DNA of 64,000 nt from Oxytricha trifallax (GCA_000711775.1 ARYC01018397.1:1-64000); one strand, 5' to 3'; shown: positions 1 through 12,188, counted from the stretch's first letter. Translations and numbers: made by a program. The notes: generated by a model from the sequence alone, not told the origin.

Positions 1-1301
1 TTTCTAATTTCAATTTTATTTTATTGCTAAATGATGACCCAATACATTTTTAAGGTAGCAAATCTAATTTTAGATATGAATATAAAAAGTAAAACTCTTG
101 TTATTACTTAATTTTATTTAATTTATAATTATCTTAAAATTTTACGATTATATTCATAAAATTAATATCAATAAAAACACAAGCGATGTAGGATTTAAGG
201 ATCTGTTTTTATAAGTTAATGGACTAAAGATATCTGAAGCAAGCTATTTATTATTTTATGCCAGTATACATAAGTGGAATTTCGGACATATTAAAAGAAT
301 GAATCTCTAAAATAATGGTATTTTCCCATTAATTTATTAAAAATTAATACAACTATTAAAATAATTAATCATTTCCTCCAATGTTTGACAATCTTGAGAC
401 ACTCATCATAGTGGATTATGTGGAGTTTAATTATTTTTACAGATTAGAGGAGACTATAATAAATTATTGGTTGCATATTAAAGCAAGTTAGTAGAACAAA
501 TTACCAGCTTCTGCATCTCTTAAGACTTTTACAGGTACTTTTTCAAATTTTAATAATTAAAACCCCATAGATCAATTAAGACACTAAGATTGGGGTTAAG
601 AACAATTAAATTAAAAATTAATAATTATTGGCGTATAATTATAATGTTTGGACTAACTATTAAAACTATTGGCTCGATTAATTGTCCTTATAAAATAATC
701 CAATCAGGGCGTGTAAATTTTATTTTAGTCTAATTATATTTAATTTCAGCCAATAATTATTAATTATTAATTTAATTGTTCTTAACTCCAATTCTCGTGT
801 CTTAATTGATCTATGGGGTTTTATTTAGAAAAAATGAAATTTTTTATTCTATATGAGAGTTTTAAATTACAAAAATACTTTACCATAGGTATAGACTAAT
901 ATTTATCATCAGAAAAAATACTAATCGTATGTCGCGAATTTTGCAGGGTATTGAAAACGCTTTGACTATAAATCTCAAATTTTTCCTGCAAATTGATTCT
1001 TTTACAAGATAATCTTTGAGTGATGTTTTCTAGTTATATTGTAAAAACATTGAATTTATATATCTTGAAGACGAAATAGATGTTTAATAGTAGATTCTAG
1101 AATATCGTAAAAATATCATGAATGCCGGATAGAACTAGTAATTTTATAATAAATTAATTATAGTATTTTAGAAAATAAATTGATACTTAAGAGGAATAAA
1201 AAAAATCAGTATTTATATAGACCATTTAATATGTTAAGAATTCAAAGTGGAAAGAAGGAAAAGTTGTTGTTACTACGAAATAGATTTAAACTTTCTAATG
1301 A
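1..1301 (+). CDS. Gene A: family I F-box/LRR-like gene, 3' part, split by a MITE
   Basis: The N-terminus lies before the window. Read with TAA/TAG as Gln, coding blocks recur in the same order as in genes B-E: LLNDDPI near 26-50, a block from about 166 (NINKNTSD), HIKRMNLQNN near 285-310, FPPMFDNLETLII near 374-412, ASLKTFTGTF near 510-545, then GIENALTINLKFFL near 942-985, KNIEFIYLEDE near 1045-1078 and a terminal KNSKWKEGKVVVTT ending at TGA 1299-1301. The short Leu/Ile-spaced strands resemble leucine-rich repeats. Non-coding AT-rich stretches between blocks are probably IESs. A 264-bp C4A4-ended MITE (559-822) interrupts it. Function unknown. The paralogy is clear; exact block edges are not. 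Confidence 0.6.
559..822. mobile_element. C4A4-ended MITE inside gene A
   Basis: Near-perfect terminal inverted repeats of about 75 bp start AAAACCCCATAGATC on the left and are mirrored by a right arm ending in GGGGTTTT. ATT flanks both sides (556-558 and 823-825), a 3-bp ANT duplication as in TBE transposons. No coding capacity. The telomere-like C4A4 end and the ANT duplication suggest mobilisation by a TBE-type transposase. Confidence 0.75.
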
Positions 1302-2094
1302 TTAATAATTAATTTTTTAAATAATTTTAAACTAAAATTTTTAATTTGTGAATTGGCAACATAAAGGTACAATTATGTTTCAAATAAATATTTTAAAAAA
1401 GATTTATCTAGAAATTAATATAAAAATATATATTTATAAAAAATTCCTCGATTTTAAATAGTAACATTAAAAACTAATATATAAATATTAGTTTAAGAAT
1501 TTATAATGCAGTTAATTTTCTCGGGGGATTATCCTAGTAATATGTTTAATAAATAATTTTTTTTAACTAGTATTAATTATAAATTTTATGAAATTAAGAG
1601 AATAAGGACAAATTGCATATGATTTTGTGAATTTAATAAATAATCTAATATTTAAGTAAAAGGCTAATTAAATTATATCGAAATTAAATGTAGAAATTTA
1701 TGATTGAAGGTTAGATACTTTATAAGGCCTTCAAATTTTTATTGTTAAAATTAAATTTGGGTAAAAATAAATTAAATATTTAACATGCTCATAATAAAGA
1801 TATCTATTGAATAAATCATAATAATATATAATTCTTTTTATATCAAAATTGATTATTTTATCTTTATTACTAAAAATTTAAATCATAATTATAAATTAAT
1901 CAAAATTTATAACTTAATAAAAAATAAAAATATATTGTTTATTTTTTTAATTGTTATAATTTTTATTATGAATGATTATCTTAATTTTTTTATCATAAGA
2001 ATTAAAACATAAAATGAATAAAAGATTTTTCATCTAATTTTTTATAAGAAATATTAATCATTGTTAGTTTGTAAATTTAATTATTTTAATAAAA
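1302..2094. other. AT-rich spacer between A and B
   Basis: No open frame with homologues elsewhere in the window, no inverted-repeat element and no RNA signature seen. Presumed intergenic germline-limited DNA. Confidence 0.4.
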
Positions 2095-4484
2095 ATGAAT
2101 TCCAAATTAACAATCTTACCCCACATTACTGTGTTAAGTTTCCTAGATTTCTCTAAAAACCTTCGGTTTAGACGCTTAAGTCGTTTAGAAAATACTTTTT
2201 TCTTAGATAAATACGAATATTTGAACAAAAAGAAAAAATTAATAATAACAATTGACTCTAATTCAAAGATTTCATAGTGGAAATAATTTAGTTTCTTAAA
2301 AAATTTGGAATAAGTCAATGTGATTATTTTATTAAAGTTCTTTTTATATTAATTTTACTGTATTTATAATAAATGATTAGTATAATATCAAATGAAAGTC
2401 TAATTAATCTAGTTGAAATTTTAGAGACCCTTCTTGATATTCATAATTTAAAAACTGATGATTGGTTTGAAAATTTAAGCTAATGTGAAATCGTTGAAGA
2501 AGAGAAAAGTAATGATGCAATTATTTAAAAATTAATCAAATCAACCAAAAGAGAAGGTCTAACCACAAGTAATATATTAGTTCCTCTTAAAATTGACCTT
2601 AAGATAAATTAAGAATTGACCTTAGTTAAATTATTATATAGGAAAGTATAAAATTATAAAGGAATGCTTTTTAGTTTATGTTATTTATAGTAAATTGTTT
2701 ATAAGGTAGCTACAAAAAAAAATTCTATGAAAGGATATTGATTTCTTCTTTCTTTATTTTAATTTGGCATTCAATAATTTCAAAAGTTCCAGAACATTCC
2801 ATGAATTTTTTTAGGAAAATTCTTATTTCACTTTTAAATATTATTTAGACTATCATTAACTTGTATTTTTATTTTTTTAAAAAAGAAATCAAAGATGTTA
2901 AATAGACTAGAGAATTTACTATATTAGCTTCACCAAGTATGAGTTAAATTAATTATATTAATATCCAAGATAAAGAAAATAATTGTAAGGGGAAAAAAGA
3001 AATTCGATATATTTATGTTTAAAATAGGCAGAATAATTACGACCCCTATAAATTCAGTAATAAGTATGACCCTGGTTGAAATACACTGAGTATTTTTATT
3101 ATTATTATTACTATTATTAATATCATTGAAGATGCACATATTAAATATGTTGATATAGTTAATGAATATTTTAATTATTTTTTTCACAAACTAATTCAAA
3201 TAAAGAAGAAAATAGCTAAATTTAAAGAATAATTTCAATCAAACTTAGATTTACAGATGACAATTATGATCTTCTTTACTAAAACTAAAAATAATTACTT
3301 TAAGATCAAGACAAGATGTAAGAGGAATCACTTGCTATTAAAATTTCTAAATTAATTTAAAAGTATAACTCACAACAATAAACAGTAAAATTTGAGATGA
3401 TATTTGACATCACATACAGATTAATCAACTTAATAAATGAAATTAATTTATAAATTTTTAAATAAATTATAAATTATTGTTAAATGACGAACTAATATAT
3501 TATTGTGGTAGCTTAGCTAGCTTAAAATATGAATATCTAAAATATCAGGCTTGCTATTAATTTATTTAACTGTAATCTATAAAATTACCATTTTAATTTT
3601 AATTTATAAATGTTCTTTTAATATCAATTAAAGCACTTAAGTTATAGAGTTAAAAAATATGTTTAAATATGTAAATTAGCTAAGTATTTCAGACTAATAT
3701 CATACAATAATCTTTGCAAACAAGAATTATTGGAATTTATAGCACATATAAAGAATGGATCTCGAAAATACTAATATTTATCCATTTCAAATTTTTGTAA
3801 CTTTTTGTTTTTATTATTATTAAGCCAAATTTTATAATTTCCTCCTTTTTTTGATAAACTAGAGACCCTCGTTATAAAAGATAAGGTTTAATATCCATAC
3901 TTATTATAATTAGCGATTTATATTAAAGATTATCAGAAAAAGAATTAAGCCAGAGATTTAGGTTAATTATCAGCTTTTCCATCACTTAAAAAGTTTGCAG
4001 GGACTTTAATATTTTATTATTTTTACATAATTTGATATATTTAATTTTTGTTCTTATATTCAATGCATTCAATATTATAATATAATTCTTAAATATACTT
4101 TAAATTGTAATTTATTTTAAAACTTTTTACATATCTAAAGACTAGCATTTAACTTGTGAAAGAATACTAACATTCATATTAAGAATATTTGAAAGCATTG
4201 AAAACGCTTCTACAATAAACCTAAAGTTTTTTCTGCATGCTTATTCTATAACAAAAGAATCGTTAAGAAATACTCTTCAACCTTATTGCCAAGATTTTGA
4301 ATTTATTGAGTTTTAAAGTGAAATTGAAATTTGTTAGTAACTTCAGGATTATGATTATGACTTTATGAAGTCAAATAAAAGTTAGATTTCATAGTGTATT
4401 GAGTTTGTTAGGAATTTTAAATATATAGAGGGAAAGGTTAAAGTTATAATGAAAGAGGAAACATCTTAAAACAATTAATAATGA
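2095..4484 (+). CDS. Gene B: family I F-box/LRR-like gene with IESs
   Basis: ATG at 2095 heads the family I N-terminus: LTILPHITVLSFL then LRFRRLSRLENTFF, an F-box-like pattern (LP, hydrophobic run, Leu/Arg-rich turn, Ser). It continues through TAG/TAA as Gln to LEQVNVI, then after a 53-bp IES to SNESLINLVEILE and LLDIHN. Further blocks: IKLRFTDDNYDLL near 3240-3285, KFEMIFDITY near 3390-3420, LLNDELIYYCGSLASLKYEY near 3480-3530, and a C-terminus GKVKVIMKEE ending at TGA 4482-4484. The block carrying SLAIKISK and KFEMIFD is collinear with C. About 640 bp between the second and third blocks has no family similarity and is probably a long IES. Function unknown; SCF adaptor role is inference. 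Confidence 0.65.
2322..2374 (+). other. IES with GATT pointer in gene B
   Basis: Direct repeat GATT (GATTA) at 2322 and 2375. Removing one repeat plus the intervening DNA restores the frame NVISIISNESL, matching genes C, D and E. The downstream side is AATG before GATT, so an AG-ended intron is not available at that point. Confidence 0.65.
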
Positions 4485-4739
4485 CAACTTTATTTCAATT
4501 TACTTTACTAATTAAATGATTGCCTTATAATTGATGATTTATAACTAATATTTAAAATAATATTTTTAATTTAAATTCTATAATTTCAAATTGTAACAAA
4601 CTTATATATTAAGTGAAGTTCTCTTAAATTTAAATTATTAATTATAGCTAACTCAATCATTTAAAAGTCAATGATTTAATTTAATAAATTGTTAAATTAA
4701 AAACTTTGATATTTTTATTTAATAATTAATTTTTAAATT

Positions 4740-5093
4740 ATGAAGGAAACTTTAGTTTAGTGCATACTTATAATTCTCTAATAAAATTAAGAAAACTAAA
4801 ATTTAGATTATTAATAATTCTTAATTCATAATGTTATATACTATAAAATTTACATACCATTGATCAAGAATAGGGTATATAAAGATATAAGATCTTATAA
4901 GTATTTCTAAATATCGAAATTTAATTTTTTAAAGGTTTCCCCTGAAGAAGAAATTAACTTTGTAAAATTATCTAAGTTTAACAATTTAAATTTTGAATTC
5001 TTAGATTTAGACTTATTTTAAATTTTATAGGAACTTAAAATTTAAATACAGTTTGGTTGTTAAAAGGATTACTTAATTAAAAAATAATTATGA
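4740..5093 (+). CDS. ORF Q: diverged LRR-like fragment, 117 codons
   Basis: ATG 4740 to TGA 5091-5093, open only when TAA/TAG are Gln. The encoded protein ends with VSPEEEINFVKLSKFNN, LNFEFLDLDLF and ILQELKIQIQF, with leucine spacing like the LRR strands of neighbouring genes. It follows gene B by 255 bp. It could be a diverged member of the superfamily or one MDS of a longer gene. No specific product recognised. Confidence 0.4.
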
Positions 5094-6170
5094 TCAAAAT
5101 GTTAATCAAGTACTTCAAATAAATACCAAGTATAATTATGATTTTTGATTTGGATAATCATTTAAAACTTAATTTTTAAAAATAATACATTGTTGAATTA
5201 ATACATAACTTATTTTGATTACATTTTAATAAAATATTCAAATATTTTAATTCAATAACAACTAAATAAGAATCAGACTGATTTAAAAAAATAATTTTTT
5301 TTATTTGAAAAATATTCAAATTATTTACTCTTCAAAGTAATTTACTAATAATATCATTATTATTTAAATGCCTTTTTCAATTATTTATTGTGGAAATCAA
5401 ATAAAATAAGTTTGATAAAATTATTATTAAGAGAATATTTATCGATTCTACAAAACATTAAATGTTTAACTTTATTTAAAATTTAATTCTTAATTATCAA
5501 TTTACTAATTATATAATTATATAAAATCTAATTCATGATATACTTATAAAGTAATATTAATTGTAAAATCGAGCTCATTTAATTGATAATAATAATTAAT
5601 TACTTGATTTTAATATAATTTATTTTTCATTATTATTCTCAGCGATTTTATCTAAAATATTAAATTACACTTACAGCTTCACTAATAATTAATCATTAGA
5701 TTTAGTAATTTATTGGTAGATATAATTCAATCTGATTATTTCAAATTTTTGATAATTTTACTGTTTAAAAATAGAGAATATTTAATACGAATAAGTAAAA
5801 AAATAATAAGATAAAAAATATATTGCAATAACTTTATGGGACGGAATTCCTGCCCCATTCATAAAAATATAAAATATGGATAAATTTTTTAAAATCTGTA
5901 TCATCAATTATGATTTAATTATTAACTTAACATCCAATATCATCTCTTCTTTGATAAATATTTTAAATTCTGAAGAAAATCAAATTAATTATTTATTAAA
6001 AACAATTATTAAACATTTTTTTTATATAAAATGACAAAGAATAAATATAAATCTTCAAAATTTATAGATTAGAATAAATTGTTTAATATATGGCTATAGT
6101 TATTGAAAATTAAAATTAGTTCTATTATTTTTATTGCCAAATAATATAAATTTCAATATTAGAGAAAGAA
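5094..6170. other. AT-rich DNA with no recognised gene
   Basis: More than 80% A+T by eye. No block matching families I-IV and no clear terminal repeats; only a short less AT-rich patch around 5838-5866 (ATGGGACGGAATTCC region). Probably IES or intergenic. Confidence 0.35.
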
Positions 6171-6228
6171 AATTCCGTGAGGGCTGGAAACAACACGGAA
6201 GCAGGAAACTTCTCCCCGCTCAACATTT
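6171..6228. repeat. GC-richer repeat fragment sharing a MITE end motif
   Basis: A compact GC-richer stretch contains AGCAGGAAACTTCTCCCC, related to the GCAGGAAACTTC ends of the MITEs at 8201-8732 and 16275-16742. It also has a short direct repeat ACACGGAA / CCGTGAGGG-like segments. Probably a relic of one MITE end. Confidence 0.4.
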
Positions 6229-6286
6229 ATTATCATGCTATAATTAAGATACAAACTATGAATATCTATTAAAGCAAGAAGACTGA

Positions 6287-6547
6287 ATATTAAAGCCAGA
6301 TAAAGAATTTAAAAAATACATTCTACATAAGTAACAGAAGTTCATTAAATTTTTATAATTGAATAGTGAACTCCTTCCTCAAAATTAATTTTAATTAATT
6401 AGCTTCAATACACTTATTAGAAATTTAAAAGAATTCTTCAAAAGTGTTTTTTTCGACAATCTGATGCCGCTAATTTACAAACAAAAAAGATAAAATTTAA
6501 ACATTATTTCTGTAACAAGAGAACCTCCTCCAATGCATATAAAATGA
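6287..6547 (+). CDS. Open coding block, probably part of gene R
   Basis: An 87-codon frame free of TGA (ends TGA 6545-6547) with a regular Leu/Phe pattern: FIKFLQLNSELL, LISFNTLIRNLKEFF, FDNLMPLIYKQK. It has the composition of the LRR-like blocks but no start codon I would trust and no strict match in the other copies. Could be an MDS of a diverged superfamily gene ending at 7168. Weak call. Confidence 0.25.
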
Positions 6548-6928
6548 CTTATTTAGATTACATCCAATAAATGTAAAAGTTTTTGTTATCTTAAGAAATT
6601 TTTATTATAATAATTCAAAAATGTTAGATTGTATTAGGTCTTATATATAAGTTCAATTGAGAAATCTATTGTTGGTCAATATATAAAAAAATCAGTGAGT
6701 TTTTATTTTAATATATATTTTGATAAAAAAATCATATAAATAATCTATAAATCAGTATTAAGAGTATTATCAAATTTATTAGATTATGATAATTTAATTC
6801 AAAATGCTACTAATAAAATATTCTAACAATTTATTTGTAGAAATCGATTATATATAATATTTGGATTACATTATTAAAATTAGGAACAAAAAGTTATAAT
6901 AAAATTTAAAATTTATTTTTTTAAAAAT

Positions 6929-7168
6929 ATGAAATTGTTCTATTCAATAATACTCAGTTTCAATTTAATTATAAAAAGGTATTTAAAGAAGTATTTTCAA
7001 AAAATTAATTTTTTAATTGAATTATTAAAAATGACTTAATCATTTTCTGGTTTGATTATTCAATATAAAAACATTAATCGAAATTTCTACCATAATTATC
7101 GAGCATATGTTTATCAAATGGACACTTGGGAATATAATTTGGATTAGTACAAATAATATTTTTATTGA
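6929..7168 (+). CDS. ORF R: diverged C-terminal block, 79 codons
   Basis: ATG 6929 to TGA 7166-7168 with TAA/TAG as Gln. The tail GLIIQYKNINRNFYHNY then AYVYQMDTWEYNL resembles the C-terminus of family II genes (for example GEVLVKYKKINNKEEIYLYRY in gene G and GDLYIKYKKIQNKEIVYAY in gene I). It is therefore likely the last coding block of a diverged family II-like gene whose 5' part is unrecognisable in the AT-rich DNA upstream. Confidence 0.4.
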
Positions 7169-7479
7169 AAATATTATTTTTTTCAATTTATTTACTTTAA
7201 TCAATTGAATTGAGTTAAGTTGTGGAAATAATTTAAGAGAATAAACTTAAAAAATATGCTAATTTGTATCTTTAAAAATTATTAATCATTTTGATTTTTA
7301 ATTTAAAATTATTTACATTATCACTTTTGAGTGTTTAATATTTATATTCATTGCTAAATTATTGATCATTAAATCAATTAAAATATAAATTGATAATATA
7401 TAGTTTATTGCATATTTACTATGCATAACAATGTAAATATCTCAATATTTAAATTTAATTTTGAATGAAGTTTCTCAAT

Positions 7480-7831
7480 ATTGTTTTAGAATTATTTACT
7501 ATTTATATTAAGTTATTGAATTTATAAATAAAATTGGAGGCAGTTTAGGTTGGCCAATTAAGAAAGTTGGGTTCATTCGATAATTCAAAATTATCTGGAC
7601 TTTACTATTGGCGGTTCTATTTTATATCATCCTTGAAGCTAGATAATTCAATTTTAAACGCCTCTAAATTCTATAAATTTTACCCTCATAATCTAGTCGA
7701 ATGATCTCGCTCATGCGATACGATAAATTACTATCCAATATCCAAAGTCCACTAATTTTAAATTCTTTTTATCAAATGAGCTCAAAATCGTTTGAATTGC
7801 CTAATTATAATAGTCATATTTCTAATAAACT
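7480..7831. mobile_element. Palindromic MITE (MITE-P), degenerate copy
   Basis: It shares with the better copies at 28336-28738 and 33589-34008 the internal motifs TTCATTCGATAATTCAAAAT, CTGGACTTTACTATTGGCGG and their inverted counterparts near 7745-7800 (CCAAAGTCCACTAATTTTAA). The two arms form a long imperfect hairpin. Ends are eroded, so limits are estimates. Confidence 0.6.
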
Positions 7832-7869
7832 TCTCTAATCATTTATAAATATTATTAATTTATAAATAA

Positions 7870-8193
7870 ATGTTAACACATTTGAATATTTAAGGAACAT
7901 TCTCTGTATTAAGTTATTAAAAAAACCTTGAAACATTCCATCTTAGATTATTATAAATTTCCTTTTAAGATTATATTACTCAATTAAATTAAAAATCTTT
8001 TCTTAAAAAGAATGGATTATACTTAATTAAAATTTTTTATTCTAGATTTCCTAAAAACTAAATACTTTCGGATTCACAAGCATTCACCTACTATGACAAT
8101 TGACACTAACGAGCCAAATTTATAGGAAGGAAAAAAGCTCCAGCTATTTTTTCTCATCGAATATAATTTACTAAAGGATAAAAGCAATAAATG
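7870..8193 (+). pseudogene. Gene F: 5' remnant of a family II gene
   Basis: ATG 7870 begins LTHLNIQGTFSVLSYQ then NLETFHLRLLQISFQD, the family II N-terminus (compare QKHLKICGTLTVLSY in G). After a 76-bp IES with AGATT pointers comes FLKTKYFRIHKHSPTMTIDTN, the second family II block. Nothing downstream matches the rest of the family: a MITE starts at 8201 and gene G starts anew at 9143. F is an orphan N-terminus, truncated by deletion or by the MITE insertion. Confidence 0.6.
7968..8043 (+). other. IES with AGATT pointer in gene F
   Basis: AGATT at 7968-7972 and 8044-8048. Excision of one copy with the spacer joins SFQD to FLKTKY in frame, as in G, H, I and K. The left side has no GT, so this is not a GT-AG intron. 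Confidence 0.65.
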
Positions 8194-8200
8194 AGAGTTT

Positions 8201-8732
8201 GGGGGGAGTGGAAAATTTCCTGTAATATGTTATGATAAAAAAATGTTTTAGGAAAATTCCCTTCACTAAAAAATTAATATTTTTTTAAATCCTTATAACA
8301 GCTTTTTACCAACTTCCTGACTAATTTCATTGTATTAATTATACTTAATTTGTAAATCAATTAAACAATAAGTTTATTTCCATGGATTCCAAGCACCATC
8401 ATCTCTAGTTCTGCATTTTAATATTTACAAACGATTCCATCTGATATATGTAGATTTCTGTCTCTTTACTATTAAATTGTCCTCTCTGTACTCATAGTAA
8501 TTCCAAATATTGCATTCAATTGTTATTGAAAAATTGAAAATATGATTCAATTTATCTTCTTTCCATACCTATATAATGTTAGACTATATTTTCTTGAACT
8601 AAACTACTTAATGATGTATAAATATCCGCTTAATATTTAATGGGTCAAAAAAGTTTTATATTTTTTAATTTTTTGTCAAATTTAGTAAATTTTACATAAA
8701 TAATTAAAAAGTGCAGGAAACTTCACTTCCTC
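8201..8732. mobile_element. MITE with GGGAGTGGAAAATTTCC ends
   Basis: The left end GGGGGGAGTGGAAAATTTCC is mirrored at the right end by GCAGGAAACTTCACTTCC (8713-8730). The left arm also has a second copy of the motif about 40 bp in (TTTAGGAAAATTCCC), an arrangement seen mirrored in the element at 16275-16742. No ORF. It sits directly downstream of the truncated gene F. Confidence 0.55.
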
Positions 8733-9240
8733 ATTATTTAATACATTTTTTACAATATTATTTTCTTAGTTTATTATTAGTATAGAATTATTCTTATGAT
8801 ATAAAAGTTTGAGAAAAATTTGTTGTAATATCTAATATAAATCATTTAAATCTCATAATACTTATATTATCTAATAAAAAATATTTTTAAAAATCCAGGA
8901 TTATATAATATTGTAATCTTGGCTGTTTAAATTAAAATATATATGAATTAATTTATTAAAAAAGAAATTTGCAAAAGTAATTTTAATTGCAATTTATTTT
9001 ATAAATAAAATGAATTGTATCAAGTTATTTTAATTTTTTCATAATTTTAAGTACTATTCTTTTTAAAAAATAAAATTCCATTTATATAGCATATAATTAA
9101 TTTTTTAAAAATCATTTCTATTAAGAATATTAAATAATAAAAATGTAGAAACATTTGAAAATATGCGGAACACTTACTGTGTTAAGTTATTAGTCCAACT
9201 TAGAAACATTTCATCTCAGATAGTTATCAACATCTTTTTA

Positions 9241-9299
9241 AGATTTAATTTAATAGTTGTATAAATAAATAATTTGGAGTGATTTTATAATTAATTTTT
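9241..9299 (+). other. IES with AGATTT pointer in gene G
   Basis: AGATTT at 9241-9246 and 9300-9305. Removal joins SFQD to FLKTKYFLVHK in frame. Same codon position as the IESs in F, H, I and K. Confidence 0.65.
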
Positions 9300-9581
9300 A
9301 GATTTCTTGAAAACAAAATATTTTTTAGTTCACAAATATTCACCCAATATGTCAATTGTTACAGATATTAAAGAGATAGTAGAAAAAATTAAAAACCTTA
9401 AGTACTTTTTCACATCTAAGATAATCTACTTCAAGTTCTAGTCATGTTTTATGGATTTAAATGCAATGACTGTAATGAAATTGATAATAAATAAGATTCA
9501 AGAAGAATAAAAAACATAAGAAAATGATATTACTAAATTTCAATTAATTAAATTATAAGAAATTAATGTTGCCAAGGAATT

Positions 9582-10283
9582 TAAAACCCCAAAACCCTTT
9601 CAGTAGTTTATTTTAGTATTTTTTAAAAGTCTGCAATTTAAAGAATATTTATTAGGAGTATATGTAGGGGTTTATAGTTTAAATATTATTGATCTAAGTG
9701 AATATAAAAAGCGAGTTTTTATAAGTATTTCACACAAACGTTAGCTTTGAGTCATATTCTCTGAATTTTAACTTTATAAGTTGCTGTTTAATTATATTAA
9801 TCAAAACATAATTTTCAGCTTGATTCGTTAATGGTAGAATATGCAAGCTCTCTTAGACCTATATTTATTTTTTTTGTTTTTAAATTGGTAGATTCTTCAT
9901 TTTATCAGCTAAAGTAATCATTTCGATACATGTCACTCAATTATAGGATCAAATAAAGATGTTATCTCCTTAAATTCAACACTTATAGACAGTGAAACCT
10001 CAAATTTGCAATTGATTTTTTTAAGCAGCCTAGTTACTGACGTTTAATTATAAATAGGTTTGAGTTTATCACTATAATTATCACATCCAAAACTCATAAA
10101 GCAGTAAATCTATATAATCACTGCCATAAACTGACTTCAAACCTCAAAATATACTCACTTTAATTAATAATATTAAATTATAATTTTTATATAACCCCAA
10201 TTAAAATCCTAATAAAGTATTCCTAAAGTAGCCATTTTAAAAGCAAAAACTTAATTCAACTACTAAAGGTGTTTTTGGGTTTA
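9582..10283 (-). mobile_element. TBE-a1: internally deleted TBE, reverse orientation
   Basis: The left side at 9583 reads AAAACCCCAAAACCC, followed by the inverted repeat with AGGAGTATATGTAGGGGTTTA and then the segment typical of the kinase-ORF end of TBE-b (AAAGCGAGTTTTTATAAG). The right side, on the reverse complement, is the transposase-side end. Only about 700 bp remain of a normal 4 kb. Short flanking DNA is itself an inverted repeat (see findings). Confidence 0.7.
10020..10175 (-). pseudogene. TBE-a1 transposase N-terminal remnant
   Basis: On the minus strand the sequence matches the N-terminal part of the TBE-b transposase: the block containing GAGGTTTGAAGTCAGTTTATG, then a stretch corresponding to YIDLLFKLRYG and DQLKPI. 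Only about 50 codons survive and there is no catalytic domain. A relic of the DDE enzyme. Confidence 0.6.
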
Positions 10284-11188
10284 GAATGCCTTGACAACAT
10301 TAATTTTGTCAAATTATTGAAGTAAAAAAAAATAATTATAAACTTCCAATATTAAATAATGAACTACAACTGCCTATAAAAATAAATTTAATTATGTTAA
10401 TAACGATAAAATTATATTTATGTAAGTAAGACTATTTTATTTTATATATAATTTTCATTTTTATTTTTCATTTATTTTATTTCATTTTGGAATATCAGGA
10501 GATAAAGAAGATAAAAAATTGGATTTCATATTTGTAAAGGAATTAAAACCGATAAATCTTAATAATATAAACATAAATTTATAATATTATTTTAATAGTT
10601 TTATCAAAAATGCAATTGAAAATTTTCAAAATAAAAATCAATAGTATTTAAGATTCGTTCATACAATAATTTTAATAGTATTTTTTATATATTTTATTAA
10701 ATTTTAGGAATAAATTTTTTAAAAAAATTAAAATGGAATGATGATTTTATTTAAATATAATATGTTTCTAAATAAAATAAAATAACTAAAAACACATCTC
10801 AATTTAATTTAATTATTTTAAATCTTATAAACCAGTATAAATTCTATTATTTTAAGGATTTCGATTTTAACTCTTATATTCATTGAAAATCTCGAAACCC
10901 TTATTCAGTCATATTAGGTTTTTGATTGATAAATTTCCAATTAAGGTATACTATATTAGAGTTTTAATAGGGGTTAAGTAAAGTTTATAATCTTAATATA
11001 GTAATTAAAGTGAGTATATTGAGAGGTTTGATGTCAGTTTTATGGCAGTGACTATATAGATTTACTTTTTTTAATGCGTTATAGATGTGACAATTATAGA
11101 GATAAACTCAAACATATTTTTTATTACACTTTATAGCTATCAACTGTAACTGTGAAGTCTCATTGCTTATTAGCATTTTATTAATACC

Positions 11189-11790
11189 TTAAACCCTTTA
11201 ATTATAAGCTTTAGTGATTTTAAAGTAGGGTAAAATTGGAATTATTAGAGAAATTATGTCATTATGCAAAATGAGAAATAGAAATTAGAGGAATTTAGGA
11301 TATATTTATGACAAGAAATATTTAGAAAACTGATGAATCTTAAGTAAGGTATAACTATTAATTTAAACAAAGTCAAACTAATTCTAAATTATGCAGCAAT
11401 TATAATAAAGATTATATGTAAGAGTGCTCAACTGTTTAGTAGTACTTTAAAACACCCACATCAAAAAAAGGTTATTAAATTCCATATTGATTACCCCTGT
11501 GTCTCTGGAGAAACTTTCTATTAAAATAATTAACTGCAATATTTTATCATAAGTTCTTAGCATGCCTATCTCTCCATAGATTATAGCTCATAATTATAGG
11601 ATAAAATTAATTACCTTCAAAAATGTCAACACTGTAAAGAGCGATTTGATATTTCAGTGCTATTTATAATTATAAATAAAATACAGAAAGCTAATTATAA
11701 TATAATCAAGTTTATATAAGCTGATGAAGCTGTGTCTGCGTCAGAAATGGCAGATGAATCATCGCAGTTATATAGGCGAGTGATTAATTA
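11189..11790 (+). mobile_element. TBE-a3: nested fragment of a second TBE type
   Basis: It begins with an eroded inverted repeat of the type seen in TBE-c and TBE-d (AGTAGGGTAAAATTGG), inserted inside the TBE-a2 transposase. A transposase 5' half follows, with blocks matching TBE-c such as AATGAGAAATAGAAATTAG and, near 11700-11725, the first-aspartate region (ADEAV preserved). It stops before the rest of the catalytic domain. Confidence 0.6.
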
Positions 11791-11924
11791 GCAAATTTTA
11801 TAGATTTCTTAAGCAAAATTAATATGTCTCTTTAATGCAATGCTAATAAATGATGAGATCTAACATAAGAAGGCGACTTATGAAGCAGTCTTGCTTTAGA
11901 CGAGCAATTTAGAATAGGCTTGAA

Positions 11925-12179
11925 TTGATAACTATAATTATCGCATCCATAACGCAAATTTAACAATAAATCAATATACTCACTACATAATTAAATCTCA
12001 ATCCTCATATAATCACTTTAATTAAAATAGACCCACAAAAATTGCATTTACTCATTTTAATTACTAATAAAAAACTATAAACCCCTACATAAACCCATTA
12101 AAACCATAAAAAGTATGCCTTTATCTTCTTCTTTTTTTACAATAAAAAACTCAATCAAACTACTGAAAAGGTTTTGAAT
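11925..12179 (-). mobile_element. Reversed TBE transposase-side end
   Basis: On the minus strand this is the first ~255 bp of a TBE-b-type element: an inverted repeat (GAGTTTTTTATTG, ACCCCTACATAAACCC on plus) and the N-terminal transposase region. The outer end is eroded (GGTTTTGAATTTTTG). Nested within TBE-a2. Confidence 0.6.
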
Positions 12180-12188
12180 TTTTGATTC

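Noticed and set aside
2064..2318. Minus-strand standard-code ORF of 84 codons
   Set aside because: It lies antisense to the conserved family I N-terminus of gene B; only the plus frame is conserved among B, C, D and E.
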